64,000 bases of DNA from Melitaea cinxia (lineage: Eukaryota > Arthropoda > Insecta > Lepidoptera > Nymphalidae). Shown here one piece after another: positions 38,301 through 46,480 of this stretch. The DNA lies in assembly GCF_905220565.1 (NCBI RefSeq), contig NC_059415.1, positions 749,001 to 813,000 of the forward strand, given 5' to 3'. The translations under genes and the position numbers were made by a program. The first letter of the stretch is position 1. The number at the start of each line of letters is the position of its first letter. The notes beneath the pieces are model-generated. The model saw only the letters and a list, made by a program, of their open reading frames with translations. It did not search any database and had not been told where the DNA came from.

Positions 38301-41189
38301 ACCCAGCCATAGTGTCCGGGCGTCGTGTCTTGGACGTGGGCTGCGGTTGTGGAGCGGGCACCATCGCAGCCTCCTCTGTGAGAGCAAAGCTGGCTGTAGC
38401 CAACGACATCGATCCTTGTAAGCTTTTTTTTTCTATACAACTAGGTTGGCAAACACGCGTACGGCACAATCATAGACATACTTAAGGACGTCTGCAAGAC
38501 TAGAAGCAAACGCATTACTGACCCTACCCCCAATCCCCCCCAGGAGCTCTAGTCACCTTACTCACCAACACAACACTGCTTGAAAGCTACTGCTTTATTT
38601 AGCTGATATCTGATGTAAGGTCGAGGTACTTCATTCGGGCTGATCCAGATTTTAAATCCTGCTGTGCCGTACATCAGTTGCTTATTTACAAAGGTAAATA
38701 AACAACTGATGTACGGCACTTTTTAAAAGTAGGTAAATAATCTACTGCTTGAGGTAGGGCACAGAAGGAACTTTCTTACTTAAGAATAGGAGCGTATTAC
38801 TGGGGAAATAGGTACGTGAACCTTACAGAAGATCGATCACACACACAAAATCACACTCACAAACGCTAAATAATATTACTGTCAAATACGGTTTTTTTTT
38901 TGATTTGTAAAAATAAAACATTGTATTTGAAACAACTTCCTGTCTGAAATTTACTTAAATTGGTTTTGGTTACATGATTTTTTTAATTTTTATCCGTATT
39001 TAATTTCCTTTTTTCGCTATTCATAGTTTAGACAACGTTACACAAATGTAAATAGATTTCCTAACTATAAATATTTTGCTAAATTCAAACAATTAAAAAG
39101 GATACGTAACTATAATTTTATTTAGTTTAAGTTTTATTAAAATAAAAATATATTTAAAAACGTTTAAAAAAGAAAAATCAAAAACTTGGAGATGCCGGGG
39201 ATCGAACCCGGGGCCTTTCACATGCAAAGCGAACGCTCTACCACTGAGCTACATCCCCTGATGGCTGTAGAGATCGAAATTACACTACCTATAATGCAAA
39301 ATATTAAAAATATCAATGAACTTAATTGTATACCAAGACATCTTATGTAAAACTAGCAACCCGCCCCGACTTCCCACGGGTGCAGTGCTGATACTAAATA
39401 TAAAATAAATATTTACAATGTAAGTGCAAACAAATGTGTTTATTTACGATATCAAATTAGAAACCTCTAAAACTATCAACCTCCCTCTAGAATCACTCTA
39501 TTTACTGAAGAAAACCGTATCAAAATCTGTTGCGTAGTTTTAAAGATCTAAGCATACACACAGCGAGAACCGACTTTGTTTTATACTATGTAATGATAAG
39601 TAGAACACATGCCTAAGAATAACGGCCATAGCCTCAATACTAAGTGCAATTAAGATTTTTCACTATAAAGCGCAATTTATGTTTATCATACGCCTTATTA
39701 AGGTAAATTAAGATGCAGAAAATATACAGAAACTTCATTTTAAAATAATATAAAAAGCATTAAGTGGGCCATGAGGATTGAAAATGAAAACTTAAAAAAT
39801 TTAATAGAACATTCATTGAGCTGTAAATTTTAATACGCCTCACACTACATCAACTGCTGTTTGTTTATTTCTGCTTTAATTGATAATACATATTTATATA
39901 CACTACTTCTCATAGAATTATTATCAAAAGCTAAAAGTACTATAAGTCTAAAAGATTAAATTTGACGTTTTAAACGATTTCTGTCTTTGCTGGTAACACT
40001 TTTAGGTTATACAGTTTTCTTACAATGTAAATTAATTCAAAACCGATTTATTAATTACCATAATTTATCAATGACAAGTAAACAAAGCTTTTTATGAAAT
40101 GTTTTTATGTTTTATTACATTTTATTTATAGACGCAGTAATAGCTTCGAAAATAAACGCAGAAATGAACGAAAATAAAATTGAAACAGATACAAACAATT
40201 TTATTGGAACCGGCTGTAGCGGTTTTGATGTGATTCTTATCGGAGACATGTTCTACGACGAGGAGTTCGGAAAATTATTGTTCACATGGTTGACTACGTT
40301 AGCTAAACAGGACAAATTGGTAAGAGTGTAAATATTTTTAAGTGAAAAATAATAATAAAAAATTCTAATTAAATATGTCTTTAAAAGCTTTTTTTTATTT
40401 GTAACTAAATTGTTTCTTGGATTTTCACTCAAAATATGTTTCGTCCCATCGTTAAATTTGTTGACGTTACATGTTTTTTTTTGCCTATATTAATTAAACA
40501 GTTTTTATAAAAATATTTCACTTTAATTCTAAATTTATTCTTTAATTTACGTCGGTTTTCTATTTAGGTAGGTAATGTCATTAAAAGAAAACTTAATTTA
40601 ATAGCTTTAACAAGATTTTGAAGTTTCTATTAGACTTCGATAATTTTAATTTAGGTGACGTAAATCCACAGAAAGAGTACCCGTTTGGGGTATTTTTACT
40701 ATTTCTGTAATAGGGTATTATTACTATTTCTCGATGGCTCCTAAGTATACTGAGTCAACTAACAACTTTTGACTATTTCATTTTTTTAAGATATTAATAA
40801 CATTTAGTTCATTTCCTATCTACCTATGTAACAAAAAAATAAAGTTATTAGAAGTAGAGTTGACTCAGTATACTTGGGAGCCATCGTTCTGTGCGTAAAT
40901 CGTACGCAGACGTAGGTAGGTATAATGACGTCTCAGCAGTCTCTATTTTTATGCCAAGTCTCAATATGACAAAAATTCCAAATGCTTGTTAAAATATTCC
41001 ATCATATTATATTCTCACTATTAAAAAATATTATTTTAGATACTCATAGGCGACCCTGGACGCCATGGTCTAACAGAAAGCAGACGAAGCCAGATGACTT
41101 TACTAGCAAATTATGTGTTACCTAAAGAGGCTCGTGAAGAGAATCACGGATACACGGAAACTTCAGTTTGGAGATTAAATAAAACTTGA
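20157..41189 (+). CDS. ETFBKMT: ETF-beta lysine methyltransferase (four coding exons joined)
   Basis: Join 20157-20341, 38287-38417, 40132-40319 and 41040-41189: 654 nt, 217 residues plus TGA. All introns are GT...AG and the phases fit (AG|G, T|AC, phase 0). The family is a class I SAM-dependent methyltransferase that methylates lysines of the electron-transfer flavoprotein beta subunit in mitochondria. Visible features: HLTPEL and RLITPSCPLW (about 19-36), DPFWGFYWPGGQA (47-59), the SAM motif VLDVGCGCGAG (76-86), NDIDP (101-105), the family-typical GDMFYDE (143-149) and ILIGDPGR (169-176). The human protein is about 262 residues; this model lacks the N-terminal mitochondrial presequence, so an upstream exon is likely. 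The first ATG lies only 3 nt after an acceptor (CAG at 20151-20153). A candidate poly(A) signal AATAAA is at 41431. Intron 1 is about 17.9 kb. Confidence 0.9.
20372..20536 (+). mobile_element. Family C LINE 3' tail in ETFBKMT intron 1
   Basis: 5'-truncated C tail (CGGTCACCAACCCGCCTGCC...) ending in a clean (GAT)n of eight or nine units. AAATACTT occurs on both sides (about 20378 and 20537), a possible short target duplication. Confidence 0.75.
20796..20930 (-). repeat. Right arm of a long inverted repeat pair
   Basis: Inverse of 18107-18240. The pair encloses ETFBKMT coding exon 1 in about 2.5 kb. Confidence 0.75.
20931..21823. other. Intron 1 DNA, nothing recognised
   Basis: A+T-rich, no coding or clear repeat structure. 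Confidence 0.4.
21824..22125 (+). repeat. Family A 5' half
   Basis: Begins ATAATTGTGTTTGCCAGCAA and follows A to CTTATCATGGTACCATACTT, then stops; the 3' half is absent. Confidence 0.8.
22126..23536. other. Intron 1 DNA, nothing recognised
   Basis: Includes a less A+T-rich patch at about 22985-23120 (GTGCCTCTGTCGCAGGTGCA...) that does not read as protein in any frame long enough to support. Confidence 0.35.
23537..24154 (+). repeat. Family A interspersed repeat, full length
   Basis: Leader at 23537, AACCGACTTC at about 23567, end GAAGTCGGTT at 24154. The internal poly-A tract (24093-24111) is at the same position as in copies 1-3. Confidence 0.85.
24155..25142. other. Intron 1 DNA, nothing recognised
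   Basis: A+T-rich, no supported feature. Confidence 0.35.
25143..25373 (+). repeat. Interspersed repeat ('AGGCTCCGAAACTACTGACC')
   Basis: Same unit at 25467-25645 and 35313-35513: (TTTG)n, AGGCTCCGAAAC, GATTTGAAAAATTCTTTCAC, TGTTGGGAAGCTACACTA, and near the end GCGAAGCCGG. Confidence 0.65.
25467..25645 (+). repeat. Interspersed repeat, second copy
   Basis: Starts ATACTAATATTATAAAGC, keeps GATTTGAAAAATTCTTTCAG and ends CGTGGCACAGCTAGTTATA. Confidence 0.6.
26048..27025 (-). mobile_element. Non-autonomous Harbinger-like DNA transposon, copy 1
   Basis: 978 bp with inverted ends CGGCCGAACCCAATATTCAA / TTGAATATTGGGTTCGGCCG, flanked by TTA on both sides (26045-26047, 27026-27028). Three-base TTA duplications suit the PIF/Harbinger group. 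On the minus strand an ATG at 26682 opens a short frame MADSSSSSSSDIALLQQLIE then stop, which resembles the acidic serine-rich start of Harbinger-encoded proteins. The rest of the coding region is gone. A 13-bp-arm hairpin (ATTTGTATAATTT / AAATTATACAAAT) lies at about 26478-26521. Confidence 0.85.
27040..27330 (+). repeat. Interspersed repeat between the two Harbinger copies
   Basis: AGCTGTGCGCGACTTCGTCC... GAAAGTCCCGTCAAAATCGG... CAGACACTCCAATTTTATTT. The same unit occurs in inverse orientation at 59645-59950. Confidence 0.6.
27437..28412 (-). mobile_element. Non-autonomous Harbinger-like DNA transposon, copy 2
   Basis: 976 bp, almost identical to 26048-27025, in the same orientation with the same inverted ends, but flanked by CTA on both sides (27434-27436, 28413-28415). 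The different flank shows that it is an independent insertion, not a tandem duplication. The short minus-strand frame is cut earlier by a stop (TTG TAA after IALL). Confidence 0.85.
28413..31320. other. Intron 1 DNA, almost featureless
   Basis: Only 28440-28500 (AGACCCCTCCTCCCCTTAG, AGATTTAGTGAGATTTGCC) is recognisable, as a fragment of the MITE at 46212-46480. The remainder is A+T-rich with no supported gene. Confidence 0.45.
31962..33079 (+). mobile_element. 5'-truncated RTE-type LINE, recently inserted
   Basis: The frame is open from the first base of the insertion (31963, RQLCEKYRLAQKDL...) to the TAA ending at 33051. It shows MVFVDLEKAYDRVPR (first catalytic Asp), HQGSALSPYLFLLVMD, the FADDVVLV catalytic box, CSDFRYLGSLI and a C-terminal RMLRWMCGVTRKDRIRNE, WYGHVMRR, GRPKKRWMD stretch, typical of RTE reverse transcriptases. 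The endonuclease and first RT blocks are missing. The tail is (ATG)n. A perfect 16-bp duplication ATGTAAATCATGCAAT flanks it (31946-31961 and 33080-33095). There is no stop or frameshift, so the insertion is young. It sits in sense orientation inside ETFBKMT intron 1. Confidence 0.95.
33522..33765 (+). repeat. Family A, diverged and deleted copy
   Basis: ATAATTGTGTTTGCTTGCAA leader then a shortened body to ATCGAAATCGGTACACCGAG; the 3' end is absent. Confidence 0.7.
33766..34473. other. Intron 1 DNA, nothing recognised
   Basis: Very A+T-rich, with poly-T runs near 34200-34300. Confidence 0.4.
34488..34822 (+). mobile_element. Family C LINE 3' tail with 14-bp target duplication
   Basis: Complete C tail (GTGTGGCTACGGCACTAAAG... 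to GTCCAGCAGTGGACTG, then a GATGATAAT tail). GATGAATAAATTAA occurs at 34474-34487 and 34823-34836, directly bracketing it. Confidence 0.85.
35080..35200 (+). mobile_element. LINE 3' untranslated fragment
   Basis: GAAGTTTCTTGCCGATTCTT, TGCAGAATTTATATTCCGAA and GGTGGTAGCTTG relate it to 10348-10560 in the opposite orientation. Confidence 0.5.
35313..35513 (+). repeat. Interspersed repeat, third copy of the 25143 unit
   Basis: CTATACTAATATTATAAAG... GTTGGGAAGCTACACTAC... GTGCGAAGCCGGTGCAGGAT. Confidence 0.6.
35785..36305 (+). repeat. Interspersed repeats shared with 19684 and 10203
   Basis: 35785-35935 repeats the 19684-19850 unit; 36228-36305 repeats the tail of 10203-10310. A+T-rich sequence separates them. 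Confidence 0.55.
36739..37118 (+). repeat. Family A copy with internal deletion
   Basis: TATTTGCTCGCAAATG leader, then the A body with the middle removed. It ends TTTTTTGGAAGTCAGTTAAA. Confidence 0.8.
37119..38286. other. 3' part of ETFBKMT intron 1
   Basis: A+T-rich with no supported repeat or gene. It ends in the acceptor TAG at 38284-38286. Confidence 0.5.
38287..38417 (+). CDS. ETFBKMT: ETFBKMT coding exon 2 (SAM-binding motif I)
   Basis: 131 nt between the acceptor TAG (38284-38286) and the donor GTAAGC (38418). It encodes YIMDNPAIVSGRRVLDVG, the GCGCGAG glycine loop and NDIDP. Its higher G+C marks it off from the flanking introns. Confidence 0.93.
38433..38690 (-). repeat. Family B repeat (minus), start of a head-to-head pair
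   Basis: Diverged B unit on the minus strand, beginning only 15 bp after the exon 2 donor site. Its right end runs into a 26-bp-arm inverted repeat. Confidence 0.7.
38664..38719. repeat. Hairpin with 26-bp arms and 4-nt loop
   Basis: GTGCCGTACATCAGTTGCTT plus ATTTAC (38664-38689) pairs with 38694-38719, with one mismatch. It sits at the axis between two inverted family B copies. Confidence 0.9.
38745..38895 (+). repeat. Family B 5' fragment (plus), partner of the head-to-head pair
   Basis: TGAGGTAGGGCACAGAAGGA... ACCTTACAGAAGATCG... AAATAATATTACTGTCAAA. Confidence 0.6.
39187..39258 (-). tRNA. tRNA-Ala (anticodon UGC)
   Basis: 72-nt cloverleaf on the minus strand. The acceptor stem GGGGATG pairs with CATCTCC (one G-U) and an A discriminator follows. 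The A-box is TAGCTCAGTGG and the B-box GGTTCGATCC. The anticodon arm TTCGC-TTTGCAT-GTGAA places TGC in the loop. CCA is not encoded, as in eukaryotes. A run of T residues follows within 10 nt on the minus strand, fitting an RNA polymerase III terminator. The gene lies antisense inside ETFBKMT intron 2, has no intron of its own, and all stems are intact, so it is probably functional. Confidence 0.95.
39353..39590 (+). repeat. Interspersed repeat ('AACTAGCAACCCGCCCCGAC')
   Basis: AACTAGCAACCCGCCCCGAC opening and GTATCAAAATCTGTTGCGTA ... ATACACACAGCGAGAA close; familiar as a dispersed lepidopteran repeat, family unknown. Confidence 0.45.
40132..40319 (+). CDS. ETFBKMT: ETFBKMT coding exon 3 (GDMFYDE motif)
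   Basis: Acceptor TATAG (ends 40131), donor GTAAGA (40320). The split T|AC codon gives Tyr106, continuing AVIASKINAEMNEN and DVILIGDMFYDEEF. GDMFYDE is the family signature. It ends in phase 0. Confidence 0.93.
40732..40886. mobile_element. Short inverted-repeat element (MITE) in ETFBKMT intron 3
   Basis: 29-bp inverted ends beginning CGATGGCTCCTAAGTATACT (40732-40760) and closing with its inverse at 40858-40886, one mismatch. TTCT lies on both sides, a possible 4-bp target duplication. Total length 155 bp. Confidence 0.75.
41040..41189 (+). CDS. ETFBKMT: ETFBKMT coding exon 4 and stop
   Basis: Acceptor TTTTAG (ends 41039). Encodes ILIGDPGRHGLTESR and a C-terminus EENHGYTETSVWRLNKT followed by TGA at 41187-41189, matching the usual end of the family (ENxG...T-x-VW). 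Confidence 0.93.
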   Translation: MLIGDPGRHGLTESRRSQMTLLANYVLPKEAREENHGYTETSVWRLNKT

Positions 41190-41430
41190 CAGTGTGAATG
41201 TGTTTAATTTTTTTTTCAGCCATTAATTTTATAATATATGTATTAAAAAGTGTGTTTTAGAAACTGGCATAAGCATTCTGTGTGTTAAACATACAGAAAT
41301 TGGGTAAATAAGTATATTATTTTATTCAGGTTTATAGTAAATGTTTACTTCCTTAATGGAAACTTTTTTAAAACTTTTTTTAGAATATGAGGAAAATTTA
41401 TGGAAAATTAAGTATGTACAATTTAAGCGA

Positions 41431-41436
41431 AATAAA
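41431..41436 (+). promoter_or_regulatory. Candidate poly(A) signal for ETFBKMT
   Basis: AATAAA 242 nt after the stop codon. It is the first canonical hexamer on this strand after the gene. Confidence 0.4.
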
Positions 41437-42022
41437 TGAGAAGGAAAATGAAACCGAATCTGTTACGATAAACTATACTTTATTAAACATTTTTATCAAA
41501 ATTCAATAAATTCAAGGCACAAGTAACATCGTTGTACATTGGTTGCTTTATCCTATATTAAATACTAAGTACTCCAAACTAATACAAAAAGTATATCTAT
41601 TTACATTACATATACTATAATACAATTTAAATATTATTTATTATAAGGTACTAGAACAAATTAATGTCTTATATATTGAATTATCGTTTTACGGTAATAC
41701 CTAATTTAATTTAATCTTTTGATAGTTATTGAGCTCGATACAAAAGTTTACAATTCACAACAATTGACGCCATCTGTTGGCAAGATACATACAAAGGAAA
41801 AATTATTATAGTTACCACGGATTATTCGATGCTAACGCCATCTATCGAAAAACTAATGACAAAGAGCGATCTCTAGACAAATTACGAAAACAATTGAGGT
41901 GCGATTTTGATAAATCTGGATTAGTGCCATCTAGCGTAATTTATAAGAACTAGGTGGTCAAAGATGGTAATCTAGGTAATTAAAGTTGACGCTATCTAGC
42001 GAAATTCGTAAGAACTACGTAG

Positions 42023-42216
42023 TTAAAGTTGGTAATTATGCATAGTGTTAGCATAAATGCCATGCTTGGAACGCGCTGTTCTTCCGGAGTAGTGCGAATA
42101 GGTGTCCATGTCGAGTGGCGTGTGAGGGTGCATCAGTAAGACGGGCTGAAGGGCGAGCGATTTCCTAGACCCGGACACGGATGTTGCATCCGTGACGTAT
42201 GCGTTGTTTACTTCAC
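42023..42216 (-). CDS. LHFPL-type last coding exon
   Basis: Acceptor CTGTTTCCAG next to 42216. Encodes EVNNAYVTDATSVSGSRKSL and a His/Tyr-rich tail ending NTMHNYQL. This is the cytoplasmic C-terminus. Confidence 0.85.
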
Positions 42217-45200
42217 CTGGAAACAGAAAATAAAATATTAATTATAGTTTTAGCTGTGGCGAAATTGGATAGCTTATTTTGATAATTAAAAAGTATTAAA
42301 GATGTTTGAAACTATAAAATTTAAATTATGTAGCTTCTACACATAACTATTCCTTATGTATTTATCTCGGTAATTTTTAAATTCCTAAACGTAATTGATG
42401 ACAGATAAAATGAGATGAACTGAAATTATAAATAGTTACATACATTAACATACGTCGTATGAATACAAATATTTTAAATATGCATTTACTTTTTATTTTA
42501 AATACATCTAAATCGATTTTTGTAACTTTTATACAATCTACCGGTATATCCTTACAACGCCATCTACTACAAACAATTACAAATATCAAAGAATACATTT
42601 CCATTAAAGACAAATTAAGACTTTGAACTAATGAATAATAGTGTCTTACAAACATGTATATAATATATCTTTACAAAACAAAAAATCACCTCGTAATATA
42701 TTCTCATGGATAAACCAAAGAATCACAAAAAACATCTTAACGTAAGGCGATACTTTGTGGTATTCGACACCAAATACTGTGAGACTTCTTAGAATATCAC
42801 GTTTCCCTGTCATAGTCTTTATTATATGTGAGATAAAGTTTAAATTACGATATATTTTGTCACAAATGGTAAATGCAAGTCAGTAGACGTCGCTCTTGAC
42901 ACAATTCCTATGCTATTACTTACATTGCACTGCCTTGCATCTTAATGCTTTGTTATCTTTAACACCTGTGTGGTTTGAATGTGAAATGAATTTGAAAAAC
43001 TATTTAATTATCTTTCATACATAATCTTTGTATCTTGTGTATATGTTTGTCTTTTATACATTAATTATATCCACAAAAAAATCATATCAATAAAAAAATC
43101 GAGTATATAGACACGACTGAAGTAAGACTTCTTTTAGTTGCCCCAACAGATAGTCCCAGCCTCATACGAAACGTAACTCTCTCTTTTTCTATCTTCACTA
43201 ACTTATATCTCCCTCTCAACTTCCGTTCACCTCACCCGATCACACTTTTCGTAACGCTCTCGCCACGCACCAGCTTACTCCCCAAGTCAATCGTGCGTAA
43301 AAAAGTTTTACTTAAAAAAATCTAAAGTACATACGTAAAAGATAACATCTCCCCCAAACCAACCAAAGCAACACAGAACTAAATTATGATATATTACTAA
43401 GTAGGTAAATGGCACGAACTAATTACATATGAAATACAGAAACATTATCCATATTTATGAATTACAAAATATCACATAACAGTTGATAATTATATTAAGA
43501 GCAGTTTTCCAGCCTGATTATCTCGAGACACGCTTCACGAAGACGAAAATGAACGTAGTTTAATTTTTTAATTATTATTATATTGTGCAGGTGCTGTAGC
43601 CCGGTAGCCCATTGGCGTATTTCGCAGTGAACCTGCTTTCTATTGTGGCTGTTGTGGATACGATTCCCGCCAATAATCTGGGTGTTATTTATGTATTTCT
43701 CTCCGAGGCACGGTGGGGAGACCCACAAGGACAGACAACCAGACCGTAGAGAAATATTGCACACGGTGCACGCACCACTACACGTCATGTGATTAGTAAG
43801 CACTGACGAGGATTCTTAATGCATACGCACAGTGATAGTAACTCGTTTAACTGACAATGAGGTAGGGCACAGCAGGTATTTCCTGCTCAAAATATGGAGC
43901 AGCCCGACTGGGGTAGCACCTCGACCTTACAGAAGACCACAGCTAAATAATATTGCTTTCAAGGAGTATTGTGGTCCTGTTGGTGAGTAAGGTGATCAGA
44001 GCTCCTGGGGGGAATTGAGGATAGGGTCAGCAACGCGTTTGCAATGCTTCTGGTGTTGCAGACCTCTATACCTATATTAGCTACGGTAATGGCTTACCAT
44101 GTATAAGAAAAAACTCAGTAACTGTAGGTGTAAGCGCTTCCCTACTTTAGTTCTCGGAGCGGACGGGACACGCGTGGGACGGGACGTCCTTAACACCGTC
44201 ACCGACGATACTTTTTCCTCCCCAAGTGTTTCACGCCCTTCCCGTCCGTACTTCCGTGACGTATGCTCTTTCGCTTATATTTTCCATGAAACGATATTAT
44301 CAAAACTTCACGTCCCGTACTGTCCGGAAAAAACGCGTTACGTATGCTATGGCCTTAACTAAAAACGCTTCTTGTAAAAACTTGATGTTTACCTTTATTA
44401 TTAGGACCTTTCTTTTACCTCCAGAGGTCTATGCTACGGGGATGTTACATGCAAACATAACAAAAAATAATAATAATAATAATGAATGCTCACCTTTGTA
44501 TAATGAGGATGTGGGATAGGCGGTATCAGGCTGTAATTTGACGTGTCGTGTCGCGAGGATAAAGGCAAGGGCAGCGAGTACGATGCCGTCGAGACACCCT
44601 ATAACTGCCAGTAGGTACGCCCAGCGGATGTGACAGCGACCTGGGAAGCATTTTTAAGAACTTTTATAAGAACATTGTGCGTATAAGAAAATACAAAATT
44701 GTAAGTACATATAATTTAGTATGATTTGTCTTTACAGTTGAACACAACACCATCATTTCATTATTCATGTACCTAATATTTGTATTTATTAATAAAAAAT
44801 TATTTTATTTCTATCTATATGTATCAAAAAAAAAAAAAAGTCATATCAGTCGGCTGTTACCTATAACACAAGCATTAAGTTGCTTACCATAGTGTGTATG
44901 TTATAAGATATTTATTTATTATTTCAACCGATGTACGTCCACTGCTGAACGCTGCTTGCATCCAGCGGCTGCAAGCGATCTGTTTGATATCATCCTTTGC
45001 ATTATTAATTGCATATAACACACCAACAAGCCAAAGACATGATATGAGAACATTATCAACAGTTGAAGATCATTTTCTTTCGCCTTATTTCACTACTAGA
45101 TGGCGTTATATTAATATTAATTACAACCTAAAAGCAATGTAATATAATAAATTACCAATATTATACTGGTCGGCAGTGGGTCCGCAAGTCTCTTGCACGG

Positions 45201-45254
45201 CGGTCTCGCTCCACCCCGCGGGGTAGACTGCCACCCCCGCGATCATGCAAATAG
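42023..45254 (-). CDS. LHFPL-type tetraspan membrane protein, C-terminal three exons
   Basis: Join (minus) 45254-45156, 44640-44494 and 42216-42023: 440 nt, reading in frame across GT/AG introns with a G|GT split at both junctions. The product ends with a TAA at 42023-42025. Visible: MIAGVAVYPAGW, CGPTADQYNIG, then RCHIRWAYLLAVIGCLD and a fourth membrane span (about WAYLLAVIG to LAALAFILA), followed by a 60-residue hydrophilic tail. MIAG-x-x-YP-x-GW followed by CG and RWAY-L-A-IG-x-LD is typical of the LHFP-like four-span family; some members are needed in hair cells or at synapses. Spans 1 and 2 and the start are not in the recognisable part; they may lie upstream or outside the window. Candidate poly(A) signal on the minus strand at 41642-41637. 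Confidence 0.85.
43150..43310 (-). repeat. Interspersed repeat in LHFPL intron, partner of 12536-12660
   Basis: On the minus strand: TTGGGGAGTAAGCTGGTGC, GAGAGCGTTACGAAAAGTGT, GAGAGTTACGTTTCGTATG. Confidence 0.55.
43589..43815 (+). repeat. Dispersed repeat with tRNA-like promoter box
   Basis: GGTAGCCCATTGGCGTATTT... GTGGATACGATTCCCGCC... CAAGGACAGACAACCAGACC. The GATACGATTCC resembles a B-box; the class (SINE-like) is inferred. Confidence 0.4.
43858..44100 (+). repeat. Family B interspersed repeat
   Basis: Nearly full unit in the LHFPL intron, from GAGGTAGGGCACAGCAGG to GCTACGGTAATGGCTTACC. Confidence 0.8.
44494..44640 (-). CDS. LHFPL-type coding exon with fourth membrane span
   Basis: Acceptor CTTCCCAG next to 44640, donor GTGAGC after 44494. 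Encodes RCHIRWAYLLAVIG, the hydrophobic span, then a charged turn (ATRHVKLQ). G+C-rich compared with the introns. Confidence 0.85.
45156..45254 (-). CDS. LHFPL-type coding exon with YPAGW loop
   Basis: Acceptor TTGTTCCAG next to 45254, donor GTAATT after 45156. Encodes ICMIAGVAVYPAGW and CGPTADQYNIG; the two Cys could form an extracellular disulfide. The preceding exon, ending in the first base of the split codon, was not found between here and the end of the window. Confidence 0.8.
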
Positions 45255-45307
45255 CTGGAACAATCATAATTTTCTTATTACCAAAAATTATAAATATATT
45301 TTTTGGG

Positions 45308-45520
45308 GACGCGTTAGCGCAACGTTCACAGCACTGGCTTATGGCTGTTGCTAGCATTACCAGGTGTCCGAATAAAACCGAACATAGTTTGAATTTTTGA
45401 ACTTTGTCCGGCCAAGTTAAACAGCGTCGGGCTTTTTTAGGTTTTTTAATTTTGGCCAGTCTCCTCGGACTCCCGAATTCGCCAGCGAGCCAGCTCCGAG
45501 CGAGTCGTATTAATTTATTT
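45308..45520. repeat. tRNA-like fragment and adjoining dispersed repeat
   Basis: 45308-45360 carries GCGTTAGCGCAACGTTCACA and CACTGGCTTATGGCTGTTGC, related to 16327-16428. 45361-45520 on the minus strand reads GGAGTCCGAGGAGACTGGCC and CGACGCTGTTTAACTTGGCC, a repeat I recognise but cannot classify. Confidence 0.4.
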
Positions 45521-46211
45521 TTAAAATTAATTTAAATTAAATTTTATTACAAATTAACATGAAAATTACTAAAAACATTATTAAAATAAGAATATGATAT
45601 AATTGTAAATGTAAAAAAACCTTTTAATAATAAATTGTTGTGGATTTCTAGAATCTTTTAACGAAATACTTTTTTTATGTATTTTTTTTTGTGAACAAAG
45701 AAACAATATAATATGTGAACAATTAACAATTAGGAAATTTAATTATGGCAGTGGGAAATAGTTATTTTTTTTTATTTTATCCGCTTTAGTTTTTGTTTCA
45801 TGGAAATTTTATATTGTACTATGAAAATTGAAAGTGTAAAGTCATTAGAAAACTAAGCAAGTACACACAGCGATGATATTTTACGCCAATTTCAAATGAA
45901 AGTGATACGAACAAATCGTTCGACCACGGTCCGTCGGGCCCGGTTTCTCTGTGCAAGGGAACAGTTTCAAAATAATTGTAATTATATGGGGAAAGTTAGA
46001 AAAAATTACAAATACACCCGTGACTATGGCGCTTGCTACAGCAAACATGGTATTATACATTTTACGTATAAATTTTTATTTCTAACAAATTGCAAGAAAG
46101 TCTCTTTGTATTTCTGATTTAGCAGTGCGCAGGTGTAGAGCTTTTGCTCCAGATGCAACAAGATATTCCCTGCCTTACCTCAATATAAGCGATATAATCA
46201 TTTTAGACGAA
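45521..46211. other. A+T-rich spacer, weak repeat remnants only
   Basis: A diverged 50-bp scrap of family B may lie at 46135-46186. No gene is supported; the frame 45896-46117 has no recognisable features. Confidence 0.35.
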
Positions 46212-46480
46212 GGGAACATCCATTAATTACGTGAGATATTTTTCGATAAGTTTAGACCCCTCCTCCTCCCTTAGGTGAGATTTAGTGAGATTTGCCTGGA
46301 TTTTTACACGAGATTGACGCTGAATATACGGACAAAATGAACACTCAATATATATTTTTTGTAATATCTGTAATATTTTATATTTTTTGATGTTGATGTG
46401 AGATTTTTCATTATCCTCAGTTTAAATGAGATTAAGTGAGATTTTGGGGGAGTAACGAGTAATTAATGGATGTCCCTCAA
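46212..46480. mobile_element. MITE, about 269 bp
   Basis: The left end GGGAACATCCATTAATTAC and right end GTAATTAATGGATGTCCC are imperfect inverses. AGACGAA flanks both sides (46205-46211 and 46481-46487), a likely 7-bp duplication. The interior has repeated GTGAGATTTAGTGAGATT blocks; a fragment also occurs at 28440-28500. Confidence 0.65.

Noticed and set aside
38281..38469. Minus-strand frame of 62 codons
   Set aside because: Antisense shadow of ETFBKMT exon 2.
44099..44519. Overlapping plus frames of 87 and 97 codons in the LHFPL intron
   Set aside because: Repeat-like (inverted GGACGGGACG/CGTCCCGT segments) and antisense to the true exon at 44494-44640.
45896..46117. 73-codon frame (plus)
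   Set aside because: No recognisable protein or splice context.
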